The notes: generated from the letters alone by a model not told the origin. DNA of 9,849 nucleotides from JBFGCA01 sp041567315 (GCA_041567315.1 JBFGCA010000144.1:1-9849), one strand, 5' to 3'; shown: positions 1-6,237, counted from the stretch's first letter. Made by a program: numbers and translations.

Positions 1-50
1 AGCAGCCAGAAGCCACTGGCGAGAAGCGCCAGACCTTCCAGCAACGTCAT
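1..50 (-). CDS. N-terminus of a membrane-anchored or exported protein (partial, cut by left edge)
   Basis: Reading leftward, an ATG at 50-48 opens a frame of 16 complete codons (MTLLEGLALLASGFWL) before the window ends. The residues are almost all hydrophobic, as in a signal anchor or first membrane helix. A good ribosome-binding site, AGAGGA (plus-strand 57-62), lies 6 nt upstream of the ATG, and this is the main evidence that the start is real. The gene diverges from the FHA-protease gene across a 272-bp gap. No family can be named from so short a fragment. A chance start codon is possible but less likely given the Shine-Dalgarno spacing and the hydrophobicity. Confidence 0.55.
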   Translation of the reverse strand, partial: MTLLEGLALLASGFWL

Positions 51-296
51 CGTGTTTCCTCTACCTGAAACTCTCTCGAACCGGCGCCGGGCGGTGGCCG
101 TGGATCGAGAGGTACCCCTCGGCCGGGGATTCAGGGCGAGGCTCGCGCCAACACCGCATTCGAAGGCGGGTCCGACGGTCCATCGAGTCTGGCGGAATCG
201 GCAGCTCCGGTTCAGCGGTCGTGGCGTGCTGCGCGGTCGGGCTTTCGGATGCCACCGAACAGGTGTGCGTCGAGCGCTGGCCGCCTGGGCCGTCCG

Positions 297-302
297 TATA
301 CT
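297..302 (+). promoter_or_regulatory. Candidate -10 element TATACT for the FHA-protease gene
   Basis: TATACT matches the sigma-70 -10 consensus at five of six positions and stands out in a very GC-rich gap. It ends 20 nt before the chosen ATG at 323. No recognisable -35 hexamer lies at the usual distance, so the call is tentative. The rest of the divergent gap (51-296) shows no other clear signal. Confidence 0.3.
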
Positions 303-322
303 GTCATCGAGAGCGTTCGCCG

Positions 323-1963
323 ATGGCTGTCCCCGTCCCAGGCGCCGGCCCGATTCCGGTGGTGGTCCATCTCTCGGGCAAGCTGCGCGGCACCACCGAG
401 CGGCTGTCGGGCAGTCCGCTGCGGATCGGCACCGCGTCCGACGCCGACGTCCACTTCCCGGCCGACGGCGAGCCGGCGGTGGCGGCCGAGCACGCGGTGC
501 TCGAGCCGCAGGCCGGCCGCGGGGCGGTGCGGGCGGCGCCCGAGCGCCCGCTGTGGGTCAACGGCGAGCCGGTCGAGAGCCAGGAGCTGGCCTCGGGCGA
601 CATGCTGGAGATCGGGCGCGGCGGCCCGCTGCTCCGCTTCCGCCTCTACGAGCCCGGCAGCGGCGCCTACAAGACGATGTCGGAGGCCTTCTCCGACTGT
701 GTCGACTGCGCCCGCTACGGTGCCGACGGCACGCTGGCCCGCGCCGGCGTCCTCATGCGCGGGGTGCCCCACGAGCTGGCCACCCAGACGGCCCCCTGGT
801 TCCGGGCCGTGGTCGCCCTGGCGCTGGTGCTGCTCACCGCCTCGACGATCTACCTGGCGATCCGCAGCTGGCGCCTCGAGCGGCGCCTGGAAGCCGAGGT
901 CGAGCGCTGGCAGGGCGTGGCCGCACTGCTGGCGGCCAACGAAGAGCAGCGGCTGACCGCCGAGGTCCTGGAGTCGATCCGCCGCGAGATGGGCGCCCGC
1001 CTCGAGGAGACCGCGGAGCGTCTCGCCACCCTCGAGCGGCGGGCCGGGGCGCGCCGGCGGGTGATCGCCGAAGCGGCTCGCTCGGTAGCCTTCCTGCAGG
1101 GCGCCTACGGCTTCATCGAGCCGGTGAGCGGCAAGCCGCTCCGCTTTGTCGGGCTCGACGCCCGGGGCCGGCCGCTGACCGACCCGCTGGGCAACCCGCA
1201 GGTCAGCCCCGACGGCGCCGGGCCGGTGGTCGAGGCGCTGGTCACCGGCACCGGCTTCGTCGCCACCCGTGAGGACCTGCTGCTCACCAACCGCCACGTG
1301 GCCGAGCCCTGGCGCCACGAGCCCGCCGCCCAGCTGCTGATCGGCCAGGGGCTCCGGGCGCAGATGCTGCGCTTCGTGGGCTACCTGCCGGGGATGAGCG
1401 AGCCGTTCGCGCTCGAGACGGTGGCGGCGAGCGAACAGGCCGACGTCGCGCTCCTGCACTGCAGCGGCGCCACCACCAGCGTCGAGCCGCTGGAACTGGC
1501 GCCAGCGCCGCCGGCGGCCGGCGACGAAGTGATCGTGCTCGGTTTTCCGACCGGCATCCAGGCGCTGCTGGCGCGGACCGACGAGGCCTTCCTGGAGGAG
1601 CTCCAGCGCGAACCGGATCTGGACTTCTGGGGGGTGGCGCGCCGGTTGGCGGCGGCCGGCCGCATCGGTCCCCTGGCCACCCGCGGCATCGTCGGCCAGG
1701 TCAGCGAGACGGCGGTGGTGTACGACGCCGAGACCACCAGCGGCGGCAGCGGCGGCCCGGTGCTGGACCTCGAGGGCCGGGTGGTGGCGGTCAACGCCGC
1801 CATTCTGCCGCAGTTCGGCGGCTCCAACCTGGGCGTCCCCGCCGCCTGGGCCGGCCGGCTGCTGGCGGCGGCGCCCCCCGGGGTCACCGCCGAGGCCGAG
1901 GGGCCGTCGGCCGGGGAGCCGCCGGCCGGTGAGGCGCTGCAGCCCGTCGCGGTACAGCCGTGA
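323..1963 (+). CDS. FHA domain - transmembrane - coiled coil - HtrA-like trypsin-fold serine protease
   Basis: Predicted 546-aa bitopic membrane protein. Residues about 18-108 look like an FHA phosphothreonine-binding domain (LRIGTASDADV at 33-43, AAEHAVLE at 54-61, VNG at 79-81), although the usual Ser-Arg before the His is Ala-Glu here. A CxxC (Cys126, Cys129) sits in the linker. Residues about 160-180 form one membrane span, followed by a charged coiled coil to about 245. Residues about 300-515 are a trypsin-2/HtrA-type protease with a complete triad: His325 (LLTNRHVA), Asp374 (QADVALLHC) and Ser476 (TTSGGSGGP). There is no PDZ domain. This order puts FHA in the cytoplasm and the protease outside. 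An in-frame ATG at 221 would add 34 residues unlike an FHA N-terminus. The ATG at 323 is preferred because GAGAG (309-313) lies 9 nt upstream. Domain calls are firm; in-to-out signalling or stress proteolysis is inference. Confidence 0.9.
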   Translation: MAVPVPGAGPIPVVVHLSGKLRGTTERLSGSPLRIGTASDADVHFPADGEPAVAAEHAVLEPQAGRGAVRAAPERPLWVNGEPVESQELASGDMLEIGRGGPLLRFRLYEPGSGAYKTMSEAFSDCVDCARYGADGTLARAGVLMRGVPHELATQTAPWFRAVVALALVLLTASTIYLAIRSWRLERRLEAEVERWQGVAALLAANEEQRLTAEVLESIRREMGARLEETAERLATLERRAGARRRVIAEAARSVAFLQGAYGFIEPVSGKPLRFVGLDARGRPLTDPLGNPQVSPDGAGPVVEALVTGTGFVATREDLLLTNRHVAEPWRHEPAAQLLIGQGLRAQMLRFVGYLPGMSEPFALETVAASEQADVALLHCSGATTSVEPLELAPAPPAAGDEVIVLGFPTGIQALLARTDEAFLEELQREPDLDFWGVARRLAAAGRIGPLATRGIVGQVSETAVVYDAETTSGGSGGPVLDLEGRVVAVNAAILPQFGGSNLGVPAAWAGRLLAAAPPGVTAEAEGPSAGEPPAGEALQPVAVQP

Positions 1964-1970
1964 GCGCGCG

Positions 1971-1991
1971 GCTGGGCTTTCCAGGCCCGGC
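1971..1991 (+). terminator. Hairpin just downstream of the FHA-protease stop
   Basis: A 7-bp stem (GCTGGGC 1971-1977 with GCCCGGC 1985-1991, one G-U pair) and a 7-nt loop begin 7 nt after the stop codon. Only a short TTT follows (2000-2002), so this is at best a weak intrinsic terminator. Its position directly after the gene supports a 3'-end role. Confidence 0.4.
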
Positions 1992-2017
1992 GCCGGTCGT
2001 TTGGTGACTATTCAGCA

Positions 2018-2038
2018 ACCAGTCCAGGGCTGACTGGT
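2018..2038. terminator. Second inverted repeat in the convergent gap
   Basis: Perfect 7-bp arms ACCAGTC (2018-2024) and GACTGGT (2032-2038) flank a 7-nt loop. The repeat lies midway between two genes that converge, where a bidirectional stop for both transcripts would be expected. There is no T-tract on either side, so termination or mRNA end protection is inferred from placement only. It is unusually AT-rich for this region. Confidence 0.35.
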
Positions 2039-2079
2039 AACCGTATCGCCACCCGTCTAGCCGTACCCGGCGCCCCGGC

Positions 2080-2295
2080 TCAGCCCGGCCGGAGGATGTT
2101 GAAAGCGCTGGTGTCGTCGTCCATCTTGGAGCCGACCGAGGCGCCGCAGACCGAGCACAGATAGTCGTATTTGTTGCCGGAGGGCAGCACCATCAGCAGC
2201 CGCTTGCGGGCCGGCGTCGCCCGCCGGCACTTGGCGCAGAACAGCTCGGTCGCCTCGAACTCCTCGTAGGCCTCGGGCCCGCTTCTGCGCTGCAT
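2080..2295 (-). CDS. Small zinc-ribbon protein (71 aa, two CxxC knuckles)
   Basis: A 71-aa protein with two CxxC pairs 23 residues apart: Cys20/Cys23 (CAKC) and Cys47/Cys50 (CSVC). Between them lies a basic stretch and a hydrophobic strand (RLLMVLPSGNKYDYL). This spacing is that of a treble-clef or zinc-ribbon fold binding one structural Zn. There is no signal peptide, so it is probably cytoplasmic. The frame stays open upstream to 2688, but that part is Pro/Arg/Gly shadow sequence antiparallel to the hydrolase gene. The ATG at 2295 is the first start before the Cys motifs and has GGAGGA (plus-strand 2308-2313) 12 nt upstream, which is long but acceptable. It could be transcribed from the hydrolase cluster or from its own promoter. 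The target (nucleic acid or protein) cannot be told from sequence. Confidence 0.75.
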   Translation of the reverse strand: MQRRSGPEAYEEFEATELFCAKCRRATPARKRLLMVLPSGNKYDYLCSVCGASVGSKMDDDTSAFNILRPG

Positions 2296-2324
2296 GCTGA
2301 CCGCCGATCCTCCGTTGCCGGCAG

Positions 2325-2330
2325 ATCCTA
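2325..2330 (-). promoter_or_regulatory. Weak -10-like TAGGAT upstream of the zinc-ribbon gene
   Basis: On the minus strand TAGGAT lies 29 nt before the ATG and about 12 nt before the GGAGGA ribosome-binding site. This fits a short leader if the gene has its own promoter in the 104-nt gap behind the hydrolase gene. No -35 element is visible, so confidence is low. Confidence 0.2.
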
Positions 2331-2399
2331 CACCGCCGGCCCCGCGACACCGGAGCATCCGCGACCGGCACCGGCGGCGCCTTCGTCCGCACGAGGGCG

Positions 2400-3326
2400 T
2401 CAGCCGGCGCCGGCGACCTCGCGGATCGCCTCGGCCAGCACCTCGGGCACCTCTTCCTGGAGGAAGTGGCCGGCCTCCGTGCGGCGGACGCTGGCGCGCG
2501 GCAGCTGCTTGAGATGGCGCGAGAGGGCGCGCCCGAGGATCGGGTCGCGCGTCCCCCAGACCAGCGCGACCGGGCCCGGAAAGGCCTTGAGCCAGGCCTC
2601 GCCGCGCTCGAGCTCGGCCACGGTGGGGTGGTCCGGGCCGTCCGGGACCAGGCGGGCCAGGGCCAGCGGCGCCACCCGGTCGGACCACCGCCGGAGCGGC
2701 CAGCGGTAGGCGCGGGCCACCTCGCCGCGGATCGAGCCGCGGTCGCCCTGGGCCCTGTGGAGAAGGCGCTGCGGGAAGCCCAGCCCGCGGAAGGCCAGGG
2801 TCGAGACCACCGGCAGACGGGCGAAGCGGTGGAACGCCGTCCCCCGCGCCACCCGGGGCAGCACCACCGCGGTGTTGGCCAGGACCACCCCGCGGACCCG
2901 CCCCGACAGCCGGGCGCCCACCGCGGTGGCGACCGGTCCGCCCCAGTCCTGACCGACCAAGACCGGCTCGTCGAGCTCGAGGGCTTCGACCAACTGCGTC
3001 ATCGCCGCGGCGTGGCGCTCGAGCGAATGGTCGGCGAGCCGCGGCAGCCGGTCGGAGAGCCCCAGGCCCAGCAGATCGGGTGCTACCGCACGGAAGCCAC
3101 CGAGCTGCCCTGCCAGCTCAGCGATCACCCGGCGCCACAGGAAGCTCCAGGTGGGGTTGCCGTGGAACAGCACGACCGGCGGGTGCCCCGGCTCGCCGTG
3201 GTCGACGAAGTGGAGGCGGCGTCCGGCGTCCGGCCCTTCCGGCAGCACGAAGAGACGCCGGCGGAAGGGGAGCCGCTCGGCGAGAAAGTCGGGCAGCTCG
3301 GGGGCGGGCTCGAAGCTCGGCGGCAC
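2400..3326 (-). CDS. Alpha/beta-hydrolase of the haloalkane dehalogenase family (HLD/OleB-like)
   Basis: A 308-aa cytoplasmic alpha/beta-hydrolase. Catalytic elements are all visible: HGNPTWSFLW (55-64) supplies the oxyanion region and Asn57. VGQDWGG (124-130) is the nucleophile elbow with Asp127, not Ser, followed by Trp128. WGTRDPIL gives the acid Asp261, and EAGHFLQEE gives the base His287. An Asp nucleophile next to Trp, plus Asn after HG, is the halide-stabilising pair of haloalkane dehalogenases. Epoxide hydrolases share the Asp but usually lack this Asn. HGNPTWS is also found in the HLD-III branch, which includes OleB beta-lactone decarboxylases; no oleA, C or D genes are seen here. 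The start is GTG with only a weak ribosome-binding site; no other start lies between it and the upstream stop. It follows the DUF885 gene by 22 nt, so co-transcription is likely. The natural substrate is unknown. Confidence 0.85.
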   Translation of the reverse strand: MPPSFEPAPELPDFLAERLPFRRRLFVLPEGPDAGRRLHFVDHGEPGHPPVVLFHGNPTWSFLWRRVIAELAGQLGGFRAVAPDLLGLGLSDRLPRLADHSLERHAAAMTQLVEALELDEPVLVGQDWGGPVATAVGARLSGRVRGVVLANTAVVLPRVARGTAFHRFARLPVVSTLAFRGLGFPQRLLHRAQGDRGSIRGEVARAYRWPLRRWSDRVAPLALARLVPDGPDHPTVAELERGEAWLKAFPGPVALVWGTRDPILGRALSRHLKQLPRASVRRTEAGHFLQEEVPEVLAEAIREVAGAG

Positions 3327-3348
3327 TGCGCTCTGCGCGGCGGCGTTC

Positions 3349-4656
3349 CTATTCGAGATCCGAGGGCAGCCAGGGCTCCGAGAGCAGTCGCTCGAACGCC
3401 GCCCAGCGCGCCTCGGGGTCGGCGGCGATGCCGCCCTGGGCCGCGACCCAGCCGCGGACCAGGTCTTCGCCCAGGTTGTAGTTGATGACGTAGCTCCGGT
3501 ACTGCTCCATGAAGCGGACCCGCTGGCTGGCCCGCTCGGGCGGCATCAGGGCGTAGGTCTCGAGCCAGGCGGCGGCGCCGGCGGCGTCGAGCTCGCCGTC
3601 GAGGTAGCGGCGCGCCGCCTCGTTGCCCGCGTAGCTCAGCTCCCGGACCATCGCCAGCACCTTCTGGTAGTCGCCGGCGCGCCCGGGATCGAGCCCGGCC
3701 AGCGGGTAGAGGACCTCGCGCTCGAAGACCACCCGCTCGTCGCCGGGGAAGGCGACGTCAATCCCGAAGTTGGCGGTGCCCTCGGCGATCAGCGAGCGGG
3801 GGCTGAACAGCGGGTAGACGGTGAACTCGGTCCAGCCGCGGCCGGCGACCAGGTCGCGCTCGACCAGCAGGTTGTAGACGTGGTGCCCCGGGTAGCCCTC
3901 GTGGCAGGCCAGGTCGACGGCGCGGTCGATGTGGATCGGCAGGTCGGTGTTGACCTGGATCAGGCTGTGATAGCCGCCCTTGTACCAGTTGTAGCCGCTC
4001 CACGACTTGTCGGTCACGTACTCGACGGTGAAGCTCTCCTCGGCCGGCAGCTCCAGGTGGGGGGCGGTGCGCTCGCGGCAGGCCTCGATGGCGGCCTGGA
4101 AGACGGCGTCGAGGCGCTCGGCCGGGATGACGAAGTCCGCCCGGAAGGCGTCCCAGCGAGCGACCAGCGGCCCCTCGCCCGGCAGCGTCTCGCCGAGCCG
4201 GTCGAGAATCTCCTGGAAGTGCTCGGCCGGATGGGTGGGGGCGACGGCGTCGTAGAGCGCCGCCGACTCCTCGTCAAAGCTCATCTCGGTACCGGCCAGA
4301 AGGTCGACCCGGGCGATCAGCGAGCGCAGGGTCTTGTCCAGGTTCCGGCGGCGCATCTCCGCCAGACGATCCCCGGCCGGCGGCAGGGCGCCGAGGGCGT
4401 CGAGCGCCGCCGCCGCCCGCTCGCGCAGGGTTGGCAGCGCCGCCTGCTCGGCGGCGACCTCCTCACGCCACTCTTCGGGGCCGAGATAGGCGTCCACGTA
4501 GTCGGGGTCGTGCTCGCCGACCGCCAGGGCCAGCTTGACGAAGCTCTCGGCGATCTCTTCCATCGTCGGTCCCTCCTCGGCCGGCGGCCGGCAGCCGGGG
4601 GCGGAGGCCACCAGACAGACGGCGGCGGCGAGAACGGCGCGGGACGGCTGTGGCAT
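3349..4656 (-). CDS. DUF885-family putative metallopeptidase, likely lipoprotein
   Basis: A 435-aa member of the DUF885 family, exported proteins thought to be zinc peptidases. The hallmark CHEGYPGHHVYN (251-262) supplies His252, Glu253, His258 and His259. LIAEGTANFGIDVAFP (289-304) with Glu292 is the matching downstream acidic segment. Other conserved-looking parts are GGYHSLIQVNTD (227-238) and ELSYAGNEAARRYLDGEL (339-356). The N-terminus MPQPSRAVLAAAVCLVASAPGC looks like a lipoprotein signal with Cys22, although APGC is an imperfect lipobox, so cleavage by signal peptidase I instead is possible. The frame is open 33 codons further up. The ATG at 4656 is chosen because AGGAGGAG (plus-strand 4662-4669) lies 5 nt upstream and the signal peptide starts there. 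It heads the cluster with the hydrolase and diverges from the NAPE-PLD-like gene. Family membership is firm; peptidase activity is inferred. Confidence 0.88.
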   Translation of the reverse strand: MPQPSRAVLAAAVCLVASAPGCRPPAEEGPTMEEIAESFVKLALAVGEHDPDYVDAYLGPEEWREEVAAEQAALPTLRERAAAALDALGALPPAGDRLAEMRRRNLDKTLRSLIARVDLLAGTEMSFDEESAALYDAVAPTHPAEHFQEILDRLGETLPGEGPLVARWDAFRADFVIPAERLDAVFQAAIEACRERTAPHLELPAEESFTVEYVTDKSWSGYNWYKGGYHSLIQVNTDLPIHIDRAVDLACHEGYPGHHVYNLLVERDLVAGRGWTEFTVYPLFSPRSLIAEGTANFGIDVAFPGDERVVFEREVLYPLAGLDPGRAGDYQKVLAMVRELSYAGNEAARRYLDGELDAAGAAAWLETYALMPPERASQRVRFMEQYRSYVINYNLGEDLVRGWVAAQGGIAADPEARWAAFERLLSEPWLPSDLE

Positions 4657-4805
4657 TGGCACTCCTCCTGCTTCCCCTGTTCCTCTGGGGCGCGGCGGGC
4701 GCCGCCTGGCGGCGGCCGCCGCGAGGCCGGGCGGTAGTGGGCGCCAGCGTTCCACTCCACCAAGCGCTTCACCCGCCGGGAAGAGCGCAGCATAACCCGG
4801 GACCG

Positions 4806-4811
4806 TAGAAT
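4806..4811 (+). promoter_or_regulatory. Candidate -10 element TAGAAT for the NAPE-PLD-like gene
   Basis: TAGAAT matches TATAAT at five of six positions and ends 21 nt before the GTG start. It implies a leader of only about 15 nt, consistent with the missing ribosome-binding site. No -35 hexamer is visible at 16-18 bp. The same hexamer occurs before the small gene ending at 5841. Confidence 0.3.
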
Positions 4812-4832
4812 CCGGCCTCCCCTCCCCTGCCC

Positions 4833-5780
4833 GTGGCGCGCTACCGCAACAACTACCCGCACGAGATCCAGGGCCTGGGCGGGTTCCTCAAGTGGCGCTG
4901 GGAGGCGCGGGGCATCCGCCATCCCCGCGACCCTTTCCCGCTGGCCGCCAACGACCCGGCGTTTCTGGCGCGCAACCGCAGCGAGTCCACCCTCACCTGG
5001 GTCGGGCACGCCACCCTGCTGCTCCAGCACGCCGGGCTCAACCTGCTGACCGATCCCCACTTTTCGGGCTGCGCCTCGCCCCTCGCCTGGATCGGCCCGC
5101 GCCGCGTCACCCCGCCCGGGCTGGCGCTCGACGACCTGCCGCCGATCGACCTGGTGCTGATCTCGCACAACCACTACGACCACCTCGACCGGCGGAGCGT
5201 CGAGCGGCTCGCCCGCCGCCCCGGAGCCGGCGAGACCGAGTGGCTGGTCCCCACCGGCCTGCGCCGGACGCTCGCCCGCTTCGGCGCCCGCCGGGTCCGC
5301 GAGCTGGGCTGGTGGGAGAGCGCCGAGCTGAACGGTGGGTGGACCGCTCACGCGGTGCCGGTCCAGCACGCCAGTGCCCGCTCCGGCCCCGACTACCTGC
5401 GCACCCTCTGGGCGGGCTGGATGGTCGAGCGGCCGGGCTTCCGCTTCCTGTTCGTGGGCGACACCGGCTACTCGCCCGACTTCCTCGAAATCCGCCGCCG
5501 GCTCGGCCCCCCCGACCTGGCGGCGCTGCCGATCGGCGCCTATGAGCCCCGCTGGTTCATGCGCGCCGTTCACGCCAACCCGGAGGAGGCGGTCCGCATC
5601 CACCTCGACCTCGAGTGCCGCTACTCGGTGGCCCTCCACTGGGGTACCTTCTCGCTCACCGACGAGCCGCTCGCCGAGCCCCCCGAGCGCCTGGCCGCCG
5701 CCCGCGCCGCCGCCGGCCTCGAGCCCGAGCGGTTCATGGTCCTCCAGCACGGCGAGACCCGCCGGCTGGACTTCCTGTAG
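4833..5780 (+). CDS. NAPE-PLD-like metallo-beta-lactamase-fold phosphodiesterase
   Basis: A 315-aa MBL-fold enzyme that closely resembles N-acyl-phosphatidylethanolamine phospholipase D (Lactamase_B_2). Shared landmarks in order are TWVGHAT (55-61), LTDPHFSGCASPLAWIGPRR (72-91), ISHNHYDHLD (110-119), FVGDTGYSPDF (207-217), LPIGAYEPRWFM (232-243), HWGTF (269-273) and LQHGETR (304-310). The seven metal ligands appear present: His112, His114, Asp116, His117, His179, Asp210 and His269. There is no signal peptide, so it acts in the cytoplasm or at the inner membrane face. It is shorter than the mammalian enzyme mainly at the N-terminus. The start is GTG: an in-frame TAG at 4806 leaves it the only usual start, and no Shine-Dalgarno is seen. 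The reaction is probably hydrolysis of an N-acyl phospholipid or another phosphodiester. A lactonase of the related UlaG group is less likely. Confidence 0.9.
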   Translation: MARYRNNYPHEIQGLGGFLKWRWEARGIRHPRDPFPLAANDPAFLARNRSESTLTWVGHATLLLQHAGLNLLTDPHFSGCASPLAWIGPRRVTPPGLALDDLPPIDLVLISHNHYDHLDRRSVERLARRPGAGETEWLVPTGLRRTLARFGARRVRELGWWESAELNGGWTAHAVPVQHASARSGPDYLRTLWAGWMVERPGFRFLFVGDTGYSPDFLEIRRRLGPPDLAALPIGAYEPRWFMRAVHANPEEAVRIHLDLECRYSVALHWGTFSLTDEPLAEPPERLAAARAAAGLEPERFMVLQHGETRRLDFL

Positions 5781-5796
5781 CGGCGCGCCGGCGCCG
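5781..5796. terminator. GC-only hairpin abutting the NAPE-PLD-like stop
   Basis: CGGCGC (5781-5786) pairs perfectly with GCGCCG (5791-5796) around a 4-nt loop, starting at the base after the stop codon. A second perfect palindrome, GCGCGGCCGCGC (5799-5810), follows. There is no T-tract. The gap lies between two converging genes, so a 3'-end role for one or both transcripts is plausible but inferred. Confidence 0.35.
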
Positions 5797-5840
5797 CAGC
5801 GCGGCCGCGCGCGCTCGGTCGGCTACCCCGGCCGCGGCGC

Positions 5841-6110
5841 TTACCGGTCGCCCTTGATCTGGGGACCGCTCTCCGGGTGGTGCCCGTGGGTCTCCTCGTG
5901 CGGACCGCCGGTGTCTCCGTGCGGCCTGAAGCCCGGCCGTCCGTCCTCCTGGATCTCCAGCTTGCCCGCCTCGACCAGCTTCTTGAGCGGCTCGTGATCG
6001 AGGTCGTTGTGCGAGATCTTGCCGGTCCTCAGCGGTCCCAGAAACAGCACCTTCCCCCGCGGCAACGGCACCCGCAGCGGCTCACGGCTCTTGTTCTTGA
6101 CGGTCTTCAC
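5841..6110 (-). CDS. Small basic protein of unknown function with a His-rich tail (89 aa)
   Basis: The first half is basic and beta-like: REPLRVPLPRGKVLFLGPLRTGKI (9-32), then DHEPLKKLVEAGKLEI (38-53), which looks like a short helix and strand. The last third is polar and flexible with six His, including HEETHGHH (71-78), which might bind metal. There is no signal peptide, membrane span or Cys. I do not recognise the family with confidence. The frame also opens at a TTG (6116), but the ribosome-binding site GGGAGGG (plus-strand 6118-6124) sits 1 nt from that TTG and 7 nt from the GTG at 6110, so GTG is chosen. It diverges from the RHH regulator across 166 bp. The strong ribosome-binding site and clean start make it a likely real gene. 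Confidence 0.65.
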   Translation of the reverse strand: MKTVKNKSREPLRVPLPRGKVLFLGPLRTGKISHNDLDHEPLKKLVEAGKLEIQEDGRPGFRPHGDTGGPHEETHGHHPESGPQIKGDR

Positions 6111-6136
6111 AGGCAAACCCTCCCGTTCGCGAAAGC

Positions 6137-6142
6137 ATTCTA
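6137..6142 (-). promoter_or_regulatory. Candidate -10 element TAGAAT for the 89-aa protein gene
   Basis: On the minus strand TAGAAT (five of six to the sigma-70 -10) lies 26 nt before the GTG start and upstream of the GGGAGGG ribosome-binding site. No -35 hexamer is evident. It is identical to the box before the NAPE-PLD-like gene. Confidence 0.3.
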
Positions 6143-6208
6143 GCGCCGATCGCCGGCCTGCTGGGGAGCCGCCCGGGAAGACTCATCGAGCTCTCTGCAT
6201 ATCGACAC

Positions 6209-6237
6209 TTGACCAACCCGGGCGCATGATTCAGCAT
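6209..6237 (+). promoter_or_regulatory. Possible promoter of the RHH gene
   Basis: TTGACC (6209-6214) matches the -35 consensus at five of six positions. A 17-bp spacer leads to CAGCAT (6232-6237), a poor -10 (three of six). If used, transcription would begin near 6244, inside the palindrome at 6233-6247, leaving a leader of about 33 nt to the GTG start. Confidence 0.3.

Noticed and set aside
61..255. 64-codon minus-strand frame in the divergent gap
   Set aside because: It ends on the ribosome-binding site of the left-edge gene, has no convincing ribosome-binding site, and its sequence is Arg/Pro/Ser-rich with no recognisable feature.
2296..2688. Upstream extension of the zinc-ribbon frame to 202 codons
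   Set aside because: The extra residues are Pro/Gly/Arg shadow sequence overlapping the hydrolase gene on the same strand; the ATG at 2295 precedes all Cys motifs.
4657..4672. Sigma-54-like site TGGCACTCCTCCTGCT facing the NAPE-PLD-like gene
   Set aside because: It matches 10 of 12 defined bases, but it is largely the complement of the DUF885 ribosome-binding site and would give a 150-nt leader. A closer -10-like box exists at 4806.
3151..4737. 528-codon plus-strand open frame opposite the DUF885 gene
   Set aside because: Its product is low-complexity Gly/Val/Leu/Arg-rich sequence with no domain, and the minus strand carries the recognisable DUF885 motifs. It is a GC-bias shadow, as are the long frames opposite the FHA-protease, NAPE-PLD-like and TPR genes.
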